Origin: Pigoraptor chileana
Taxonomy: Eukaryota > Opisthokonta > Filasterea
Assembly: GCA_943704495.1 (NCBI GenBank)
Contig: CALSCR010001206.1
Span: forward strand, 1 to 22,161
Reading direction: 5' to 3'
Length of the DNA stretch: 22,161 nt
In this document: one piece after another, positions 10,372 through 18,219 of the stretch
Layout: each line of letters begins with the position of its first letter
Position numbering within the stretch: the first letter of the stretch is position 1
Translations under genes and position numbers: made by a program
Notes under the pieces: model-generated
Seen by the model: the letters and a program-made list of their open reading frames with translations, nothing else
Database searches by the model: none
What the model was told of the DNA's origin: nothing

Positions 10372-10452
<81 letters not shown>

Positions 10453-10895
10453 ATATTGCATGATCAGCGGATCTGTCCCTCCCGGCGCCCGTTTCGACCC
10501 CATTTTCCCACACATGGGGCCAAACGTGCCTGGCCGTGGGTTTGCGCCGCCGCGCGGAGGGTGAGTGAGGCGCCGCATGCTCCACTGAGTAATAGCGCAA
10601 CGCGCCCACACACAACAGAGAGTGTCCACAACCTGCGCATATTACGCATAGGAAGTCCGTTGATCGCCGTGAGAGCCGTCGGTGTCCTGGGATGTCGCTG
10701 TGACGCTGTCACTCTTGCGTGACATGTGTTTTCCGCACTCGCGAGTTTGTTTGCCAATCCCCTTTCCTATCCATGGCTTTTTGTCAACACNNNNNNNNNN
10801 CCCCCCCCCCCCCCCCAACCCTCCTTCGACCCACTGTCGCCAGACCCGATCCCGACGACATGCGCATGCCGGGTTTCGACTACGACTTGCTTTAA
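8276..10895 (+). CDS. PSMF1: PI31-like proteasome regulator, 9 exons, 282 aa
   Basis: PI31 binds the 20S proteasome and influences its activity, assembly and transport. Exons: 8276-8401, 8540-8690, 8910-9057, 9158-9217, 9472-9516, 9748-9828, 10163-10255, 10468-10560 and 10844-10895, all GT-AG; the joined length is an exact multiple of three. The N-terminal part (residues about 1-145) matches the FP/PI31 N-domain layout: LSDGFKAITDE, then LASQWKVADGIFVARY, EEFIVKLVATDGILAVYV and LECSLDLAEHV. The C-terminal part is the diagnostic Pro/Gly/Arg-rich tail: GGMVVGPHHPLFG, FGPNRLPPGSVPPGARFDPI, MGPNVPGRGFAPPRGG, then PDPDDMRMPGFDYDLL and stop. Length fits human PI31 (271 aa). The last three residues (DLL) are not the hydrophobic-Tyr-X end of mammalian PI31. 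All introns from the third to the eighth are phase 2. Exon 3 has a tandem CAGCAG acceptor, so a one-Ala variant is possible. The assembly gap falls in intron 8. Confidence 0.92.
9894..9957 (+). repeat. (TG)n microsatellite in PSMF1 intron 6
   Basis: A TG run at 9894-9909 is broken by a few bases and continues uninterrupted at 9913-9957. It lies on the sense strand of the transcript, about 205 nt before the acceptor of exon 7, and is complementary to the CA tract of the following intron. Confidence 0.95.
10376..10450 (+). repeat. (CA)37 microsatellite in PSMF1 intron 7
   Basis: A pure 75-nt CA run ends only 17 nt before the acceptor AG at 10466-10467. It replaces the pyrimidine tract normally expected there; the last 17 nt before the exon have no strong tract either. 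Confidence 0.95.
10791..10816. other. Assembly gap of 10 N beside a run of 16 C
   Basis: The unknown bases are directly followed by a C homopolymer inside intron 8 of PSMF1, about 27 nt before the last acceptor. The gap size of exactly ten is probably a placeholder, and the true C-run may be longer. It does not touch coding sequence. Confidence 0.9.
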
Positions 10896-11457
10896 CGGAG
10901 GCTGTCAGAATTATTTTGCTCCACAAGGAGAACAGCGGCGAGCGAACGCACTACATTGAGCTCATAGCATATCATCTGCGTCGCATATCCCTCGTGCCGC
11001 AATGTGTTTGTCGTCACTTGAAACAACACCCGTCGGATACCATTCTCTCAACATATGGAGTTAGCGGTCACACACATTGCCCGATCAAGGCATCACGAGA
11101 AGTGGTGGCGCCCGTCACTTTTGATTGTTTCGACAGTGCGATATGTTGGTGACTGTTATGGAGACACACACAAAACGCCGATTCCAGCGCATGCCCATGC
11201 GCAATTCGTTTATCATTCGACAATAAAAGAAAACAGAAATGCACAAATACACACAAACTCACACATCGCAGATGCATTACACAACATCGGCACCCTCCAA
11301 GCAACACAGATAATACTGGGCACCCATGTGCACACACGAAAAATCACATGGAAATCCCGATAAAGGATCCTGTGGGAGTATGACAGAAATGGATTGCCCC
11401 ACCAACTTCACGACAGTCGGCGTGCATGCGTGTGCAAGTGGGTTGCGCCATCGGTGT
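10896..11457. other. Convergent 3' region between PSMF1 and the PRL phosphatase
   Basis: These 562 nt lie between the PSMF1 stop (10895, plus) and the phosphatase stop (11458, minus), so they should hold both 3' UTRs. Apart from a poly(A) hexamer on the plus strand I see only CA-rich sequence and no further gene. Confidence 0.5.
11222..11227 (+). terminator. AATAAA poly(A) signal candidate for PSMF1
   Basis: AATAAA lies about 330 nt after the PSMF1 stop codon, in an A-rich context before the convergent gene. It is the only canonical hexamer that I noticed in this intergenic region on the plus strand. Confidence 0.45.
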
Positions 11458-12781
11458 TCACGAAATGACACATCCCTTTCCGTTGCTGGAGTGCGGTTTG
11501 TACTTTTGCAAGAATTTGAGCTGCTTCGAATTGATTGCGCCACGCCGTCGCTGGCGAATGTAGTCCACGACGTCCTCCGCCTCAAGTCCGGCCTCCACCA
11601 GCGCCACTGCCACGAGAACAGGCGCTCTGTGCACACAACAACATAACACAACACAACACAGCACGCACAGCACAGCAATGACATGGGAACACAAAAGTAC
11701 AGACCGTTATTATCGCTTTTGCTTGAAACCACAGATTGTTGTTGCTTGTTGGCTTTAAGCCTTCACAAAAATTAGCTATGCAGCAGGATTGCCTCATTCA
11801 GCAGAGTGACCCGAACCAATACACAAATCCCCCTCCCCCTCCCCCCCCTCCTCCCAGACTCATCGTGGTTGCACGCAAGCAAGCACACACGCACGCATAC
11901 ACATACGCACACACACAGGCATACGAGCTCAGCACTACTAGTTCCAAGTGAAAAGTTAATATTATGTGTCAGCTGACAGCCCAATTGATCAACGAAAACG
12001 AAGACCGCAACACACGTCCACGACAAGGAAATTGTGGATCAAGCTATGTGTCTCACGATGAAATCCACAACACACAAAGAGAGTCTTGGACGCTTTTGGA
12101 CGTGTGCTCCACAACGCACGGAAAGGAAAGAGGATATTACACACCGTCCCAAACCGGCGACGCAGTGGATGGCGATGCATTCCTGCGAATCCTTCTTGAA
12201 GCGGTCCTGCACAAGCGCAAGCCACTCGTTGATGACGTTTGCCGGCGGAGCCTCCCCGTCACCAAACGGCCAGTCCTGAAGATAGTAAAGCGCAACGCAA
12301 GCAGTGATGCAGACCAACGGAGACATTAGTTGATGGAGCAAACAGGAAGCAATGGAGTGGTGTCGACATAGAATTGAAGCAATGCCGTCATGGTCGACGT
12401 ATGGGCGAATGCGACATATATTACTGGCCTCAAAAAACACAGCAAAATTCACGTGCAAGTACTCCAGAGTAGGGTGACACACAAGAACAACACAACACAA
12501 CGATTTATTCACATGCGTAGGCACTCTTCCCCACACACCGACACACACAACGATAGTCACAGTTGCCAGGCAGCGGCATCACCCACCCAAACGGTTATTC
12601 CTTCGCGAGCCAATCGCTCAGTGTTGTACGTCGGGTCGCACACACGGACAACGTCCTTAACCTTGTGCTTCTTAAGTTCCGTGATATAGACACCCAGGTT
12701 GGAGTCGCTCGGCGCATCCATTATAAGAAACTTCATGTTCTTGTGCTCAATCAGAGCCGGGGGGTTTGGAAGTGCCGACAT
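11458..12781 (-). CDS. PTP4A: PRL-type protein tyrosine phosphatase, prenylated, 3 exons, 164 aa
   Basis: PRL phosphatases are small dual-specificity-like enzymes held at membranes by a prenyl group. In animals they bind CNNM magnesium transporters. Exons: 12587-12781, 12145-12275 and 11458-11626 (GT-AG, exact reading frame, 495 nt with stop). The sequence follows human PTP4A1 almost without gaps: [34 protein letters not shown], then [11 protein letters not shown] with general acid Asp71, then the P-loop HCVAGLGR with catalytic Cys103 and Arg109, then [13 protein letters not shown] and [13 protein letters not shown]. Cys48 matches the redox-partner Cys49 of human PRL. The protein ends in CVIS, a CAAX box; a final Ser suggests farnesylation. 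The basic stretch that precedes the box in human PRLs is reduced to SSNGKG. The ATG at 12779-12781 gives the expected N-terminal length. Confidence 0.96.
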
Positions 12782-13408
12782 TTTCTCCCGCAACTCAAGG
12801 CCGAAAATCCCGCCTTCTTAGCGCCTCTGGCTTCTTTGCTCCGAGACGGGTCCGCAGCAAATGCGAGACGCCGACAAAACGCCGCGTGTGTCGCTTGGAT
12901 TCACACGCAGAGAGGCGAATCGCAATGTCAAGTTACTGTTCGCAAATCGCAATTCGTTCGATAGTCTCAAAACACGAGACTTCGGCGACGGGATTCGGCA
13001 GCAAACGACTCACGGCATTCTTTTTCGAACACCAACCCCTCCAATGCCACACAACCGTGTTCTATTTTCCAGAGTGATATTATTCGCGTTCAGGCTTGCG
13101 TTCGGACAACCCGCTGGCAAGCGGCGCGCGCACTACGACTATGGGGCAGTGACGGCGAGGTGCGGAGTAGCCGATTGGTCCCGAATTGCTGTTTGTTTAC
13201 GCAAGCCTGCATGCCAGAATTCGAGCAAAAGGACAGTCAGTGCATATGCCTTTCACCAAAGCGTGAGAAGGGGATGCAGTCCATCCAACACTCACCAAAC
13301 AAACGCGAGAAATAGTTCGTGGGGGGTGGATTGCAACAACAACCGGAATACTGCGCTAGGATGCACGTCGCCAGCAAGATAAAGATAAGCATGGGCTATG
13401 AAGCATGT

Positions 13409-13435
13409 GCAATAATGTTACATGGCCATTATTGC
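13409..13435. repeat. Perfect 9-bp inverted repeat, 9-nt loop
   Basis: GCAATAATG at 13409-13417 and CATTATTGC at 13427-13435 are exact inverted copies around TTACATGGC. The hairpin could act in RNA or as a protein site in DNA; its place in an intergenic region gives no clear role. Confidence 0.6.
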
Positions 13436-13690
13436 TCCTCCTGCTGTGTGTTGTTAGAGGGATAACAGCGGCGAGATTTGACGGACTGCCACAGTCGTCA
13501 GTGTAGTAGTGGTGGTGCATATGAGGGAGTGTGGTCAGGCGCGGCGGCATGCCCAGACCCACCCGAGCGCAGCGATTTGCAACGCCCTCAACATCGACGC
13601 ACATTATGGACATAATTCAAATTAATTGTCTCGAGCACAGTTCGGGGTATCCTCTAACCCTCACCTCAGCCCGCACTCTCATAAATTTAA

Positions 13691-13810
13691 AGTGACTCAA
13701 TTTATTGCGCAATCTCGCTTAAAATGTATCGCTTAATTAACCGAAGTGACTTATTTACGCAATCTCGCTTAATATCGCTTAATTAAGTTATTATGCGATA
13801 TCTCGCTAAA
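13691..13810. repeat. AT-rich imperfect tandem duplication with repeated TCGCTTAA
   Basis: Two related units, 13691-13740 (50 nt) and 13745-13786 (42 nt), share AGTGACT, CGCAATCTCGCTTAA and ATCGCTTAATTAA. TCGCTTAA occurs four times and a variant TCGCTAAA once more near 13802. This patch is much richer in A and T than its surroundings. Confidence 0.8.
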
Positions 13811-13817
13811 TGCTGCG

Positions 13818-13866
13818 ATTGGCTCACCGGCATTCGAAAATTGGCAGCCGCTGATTGGCGCACGTG
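13818..13866. promoter_or_regulatory. Three CCAAT boxes (as ATTGG) and an E-box
   Basis: ATTGG occurs at 13818-13822, 13840-13844 and 13853-13857, followed by CACGTG at 13861-13866. The group directly follows the AT-rich duplication and lies about 490-540 nt upstream of the sphingosine-1-phosphate phosphatase start codon. The density of motifs suggests promoter or enhancer sequence; the target gene is an inference. Confidence 0.45.
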
Positions 13867-14357
13867 TGTGTGTGTGGCTTTTAGTGTCCACAACAAGGCA
13901 ATCGTCCGCGGAGAACATTGGGGATTTGTTCCAGGTGCAAGTGCGCTTGTGTGTGCATGCTTATGCTTGCCTCTCTGCTGTGTAAGTTTGTGCAAAGCAG
14001 CCTATGTCTTTTGACATTCTTGCTTCGGATGTTTGAATTGCTTCGACATAATCATTACTGAGTTTCAATAAGTCAGGCCGAAACAGCATTCCTATCGCTC
14101 CTCACGTGCCGCATCGCACGCAGACAAAAGCCCCCGAACTCCATTGTTCCAGACACATTTTATTGTACCCAATCAATCAACTCCAGTGATACAATTGGAG
14201 CGCGTCAGTGTAACTGCGCTTGCGGCGGCCATCATAGGCTGGTGTGAAAATAGCATTTATTGTGGTTGCTCAGGCGGTCCGGGTGGGAGATTGATTGTTT
14301 TGGTTGTTTATTCGGTTGAATTCGTGCGGGGTGGAAGAAAAAGGGTCGCTCGTGAAG

Positions 14358-16701
14358 ATGGCGGACTGTGTTGACCCTGCGACACTAGCTACCTTGCGTG
14401 GAAGGCCGGATGTAAAGTCAAAGCCTCGGCGTAAGACTACTTTTGATGCGCGTCTGCGTCGGTGGCTGCTGACTCAGGTGTGTGTCTGTGTATGTCTGCC
14501 TGTTTATATGTGTTTGTGCGTATCTGTTTATGTGTCTGTGTGTGTCTGTGCGTTACTTATCTGTGTGCCAATGGTGTTAATGTATGGGCTGTTTTATGTG
14601 CATTGCTCACCTACCGCTTTTGTATTACCCCTTCATTTACTTTTCGTAATTCAATTGTCCTACTCTGGCACGTGCTTATCCTGTTAGTTGTTGACCTAAC
14701 GAGCACATTATGTGTGTCCGCTTAAATCTCAGGTCAATCGCGGAACCGACACTGTGGTTGCCTTCCAGGTGAGTTTGCCTTTCATTGCATGTGTGGGACG
14801 TGGGGGAAGAGAGATGTAGGATTCAAGTCAGTGTCATAGGCGCTGTGCCCATGGACTCCACAAGGGGGGGGGGGAGAGAGAGAGTTCTTTAGCACTCAAA
14901 ACGCATTATGCGTAAGCCCATCGACTTCAAAGGGGAGAGAGAGAGAGATTGATATGCATTGTTATGTCCACTATGTATCTTGATCCCTTGGATGCCCATT
15001 TATGTGCATCGTCCAGCAAACTTGTCGCCGACAATTTGTACCACATTGTGCACATACAAAAAGTACTGCAAAAGTACCTGTTTCAAATAGAAAGAAGAAA
15101 ACAACATAGATTCACCGAATGGATCCGCGACTCTTTCTTTCTTTATTATTATTCTGCTCAGCGTTTCTTTGGCGTCACGCCCGAGTGTCCCGAAGGCCAT
15201 CCACTGCTAACGGCATACTTCCGCTTTGGCGCCGCACTCGGGCAAGAGGTGACGTTTATCCTCTTTTTGCCGTTTATATTCTGGAACGGGCCTCTGGAGG
15301 GGTGCGTGTGGGCGCTCACAATGTGGGTTGCCAGCTACTATGTCGGGCAGGTGGTGAAAGATCTGATGCGTCTTCCTCGCCCGCCACACCCGCCCGTGGT
15401 GCGCATGGAGAAACACTACGACGAGGAGTATGGGCTCCCGAGCACTCACGTGATGGGATGCACGGTCCCGTGGTCGCTCGCCGCGTATGCGATTCTGACG
15501 GATGCATGTCCCTGGTACTATGCCGCCGCATTTGCCGCCGCATGGACCGTCACAGTGACGTCCTCTCGGCTCTACCTGGGAGTACACAGTCCCGCGGATA
15601 TTATTGTCGGTGCCGGGCTTGCCGTTGCCATTTTTGGCTTGTATTTCCCTTATTACGACACATTTGGCAAGTGGATCTTGTATGAGCGTGGGGAGGTGCT
15701 CGTTGCCGTGCCGATGGTCGCTTTGTGCCTTCTCTGCGTGTATCCGTCGCCCCCCAAGTGGACTCCTGCGTATGGCGACACGTGGGTATTCCTGTTCGTT
15801 GTTTGGCGTCATTTCCTTGTATTTTGCGTGCGTTGTCTTTCTGTTTGTTTGCTATTCACAGCGATGGTTTTGGTGTTTGTGTGTGCGCGTGTGCCCACTT
15901 TGGCCGCGCAAAGGATGTGCATGTGTTGCAGTGAAAAAGTACTACTGGTAAGACACGCTTTGCCTACCAACCTTTGTTACTAGTTGATGTCTGTCTTGAT
16001 GTTGTGGTTATTGTTGGGATCCTATACCTCGCTCTCTCTGTCTTGCAGTCCATGGGGCTAAGACACTGACTTGAATCCTACATCTATCTCTCTTTCTGTC
16101 GCTCTCGTTCTCGCTCTCTCTCTCTCTCTCGCGTCGGACAGTGCGATCATTGTTGGCGTTGCGACTGGTGTGCTCATGGGCGTCTCTGTGAACGACGAGA
16201 AGGCGCATCTTGCTCTCTCCACAGCACAACTCATGCAGGAAAGCGTCCTCTCCATGGTCGCAAGACATCTTCTTGGTATGTGGTGTGATGTTCGATGGTA
16301 GTGATGGCATCTCATTTGTTTTTTGTTTTATTTAGTTCTTCGTGGGGGAGGGAAGAGAGGTTCGCTCTCCAGCAATCCACTCACACTTCGCCCACGTTAA
16401 TTGCGTATTTGTACTGATTGCATGTGTCATATATGTACACAAACAACACGCAATGCACACACACACACACACCACCACCACATATCATGCCCATGCAGGA
16501 TACGGCACGCTGTTTGCAACTCGGGCCGCGGGGAAGGCCATCACAGTTGCGCTCTTTACGTGGCTGTCTCCGTCGAACTCCGTTCCTTACAACCGGCGCT
16601 ACGCAATTGAAATTCCCTACAAATTTGTCACATATTCGCTTGTTGGGTTCAATGCTGTCTACACGGCGCCCATTCTTATGAAGAATTTCGGGCTTGCATA
16701 A
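14358..16701 (+). CDS. SGPP: Sphingosine-1-phosphate phosphatase (SGPP/Lcb3 type), 5 exons, 370 aa
   Basis: This membrane enzyme of the ER removes the phosphate from long-chain base phosphates such as sphingosine 1-phosphate. Exons: 14358-14477, 14733-14768, 15162-15781, 16142-16275 and 16499-16701, all GT-AG and in phase (1113 nt with stop). The PAP2 catalytic motifs are complete: C1 KDLMRLPRP (118-126), C2 PSTH (145-148) and C3 SRLYLGVHSPAD (187-198; catalytic His194). PRPPHPPVVRMEKHYDEEYG is specific to the SGPP branch. The end, EIPYKFVTYSLVGFNAVY, matches the human SGPP C-terminus. Hydrophobic stretches before and after each motif fit 8-10 membrane spans. Exon 3 was started at 15162 because a strong pyrimidine tract and CAG precede it and the phase fits; the open frame further upstream is intron. 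Intron 3 runs directly from GDT to AIIVGVATGV, as in human GDTAEILGSGAG. Introns 2 and 3 hold copies of the dispersed repeat. Confidence 0.94.
14815..14863 (+). repeat. 49-nt dispersed element, copy C
   Basis: This 49-nt copy lies in intron 2 of the S1P phosphatase gene, in the sense direction. It follows GGGGGAAGAGAGA and is followed by a G-run and GAGAGAGAGA, a similar but imperfect flanking pair. Confidence 0.75.
16048..16082 (-). repeat. Dispersed element, copy D, inverted and shortened
   Basis: On the minus strand this reads TGTAGGATTCAAGTCAGTGT, then a shortened centre and CCCATGGAC. It lies in intron 3 of the S1P phosphatase gene. Its GA flank appears as a CT tract on the plus strand and merges with the pyrimidine tract (16083-16131) of the acceptor at 16140-16141. 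Confidence 0.75.
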
Positions 16702-17559
16702 ATCGTGTCTCCCTTTTTGTCGGTGATATATTGCGGCGAATTTGTTTTGACAACGTGCGATTTTGTCGTTGTCGCTGTTGTTGTTGTTGTTGTTTGTATG
16801 CGCAAGTGCAGGGCCCTCCAACCCCACCACCTCCTCTCCCTCTCTCCAAGTTGTTTTCTTCTTCACTTCCCTGCCCTCCTCGCAAACTCTCTCGCTCTTC
16901 TAAATCTTACATCTTTGTAACACACACACACACACTCACACACACATTCTCTCTCTATCTCGCTCCCTCCTATGCGTCTCTGCACTGCTTTGATGATCCT
17001 GCCGTGCGCTTCTGAAGTCGATGGACAGCTTTCTAAGGCATGACATTAAAGGAATCTCTCCTCTTTCTCTCGACTTTGTTCACTTCCTCTCTTCACGTCA
17101 CTTTGTCTCGTTCATCCACACATTGTGGAGTCGGTGCATTCGCATGCACTCACTCATCCAACATGTCTCTCGTTGCCTTTGTTGACACATTCAGCCATTG
17201 TTTGGGCGTTTCTCTCTCTCGGGAATGGCTTTTCTTAAGGCGAAGAAACCAACACGCATGGATCATCCATAAGCATGAATAGGGCAAGAGGAAACCCGTA
17301 ACTTCTATCACTAACATACGCACACACCAGAGGGACGTAGCATTTTACACTTTGAAAAGCATACAGACAGACAGACGAACGCGCGCAGCGACGCGCAACA
17401 ACACACACACACACACAGAGTTCTCCAATGTGGGATTCACGTCAGCGACTTAAGCGCTGCAGACAATACTACAAAATCCTGACAAATGCAGTCGGTGCGG
17501 GGTGAAGTCCGGAGGCCTTTGTGTGATGGGTCCAATGAGGTGCAAGTTGCACAGACCTT
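16702..17559. other. Convergent 3' region between the S1P phosphatase and GMPPA
   Basis: These 858 nt separate two stop codons. They contain (GTT)n near 16765-16795, CT-rich tracts near 16830-16910, CA repeats near 16921-16945 and 17398-17415, and a partial copy of the dispersed element (17428-17462, GGATTCACGTCAGCGACTTA). I see no gene and no clear AATAAA on either strand. Confidence 0.5.
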
Positions 17560-18188
17560 TTACAGCAGGATTTCGTTTTTACATCCCGAAGAAATGTCCT
17601 TGTGGGGCAATACAATCGTGTTCATCACAATCACCTCTGGCGCAACAGTGACACCCTCGCCTGCAGTGACATGGAGGGGCGGTGATTGCACAAAAGGGAG
17701 GATGGATCAGCGCGTACATACGTTCGCAGCCACAAAAAACATTACTCACAATGAACACCACCAGAATCTGGCGAAATCCACGAGATGCACACTCACGCTC
17801 ACACTCACACTCACACAACTCACATTCACACAACTCACATTCACACATGGACACAACACACACAAACACACATAAGACACACAAATCGATTCGCGGCCAT
17901 GGAAAGTCTAAGCATGCAAGATAAACTTGACCGCAAGGTTACTATGACTGGGACTAAAAAGTGCGTCCAGACTTTAGTGACTAGGATTCAACTGTCCAGA
18001 TAGAGACACTCACCAATAATGGTGACACCGGGGATCTTCCTCCCGTCAACAAACGAATTGCCCGCGTGTGGAATGGTGTGGTACGTCCCCTCGACACGTG
18101 ACCACCGCCCAATGACTGAATTCCAGCCAATAATCGAGTGCAGAACGCATGCGTCGCGCTATGAAACGAAGACAGACAAAGACACACG

Positions 18189-18219
<31 letters not shown>

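Larger units (their letters stand above)
12782..14357. other. Divergent intergenic region between the PRL phosphatase and the S1P phosphatase
   Basis: This is the longest gap, 1576 nt, between two divergent start codons. A 173-aa open frame on the plus strand (12861-13382) resembles no family that I know and has no intron signals or context, so I do not call it. The region holds a short perfect hairpin, a duplicated AT-rich block and a group of CCAAT and E-box motifs, listed separately. A further CACGTG is at 14103-14108. Confidence 0.45.

Noticed and set aside
10298-10629. Long Cys-Val and His-Thr repeat proteins on both strands
   Set aside because: They are translations of the CA/TG microsatellite and occur wherever such repeats lie (also near 7800, 9900, 17790 and 20080).
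12861-13382. 173-aa open frame on the plus strand as a gene
   Set aside because: No family resemblance, no clear splice or promoter context, and it overlaps the region just upstream of the PRL phosphatase start. Chance length is possible in this composition.
14949-15161. N-terminal extension of S1P phosphatase exon 3 (open frame before 15162)
   Set aside because: A strong pyrimidine tract and CAG lie at 15130-15161, the phase matches exon 2 exactly there, and the protein similarity begins just after it. The extension is intron.
15932-15947. Micro-exon TGAAAAAGTACTACTG between S1P phosphatase exons 3 and 4
   Set aside because: It has AG and GT borders but breaks the phase into exon 4, whereas direct joining gives GDTAIIVGV, in line with human SGPP.
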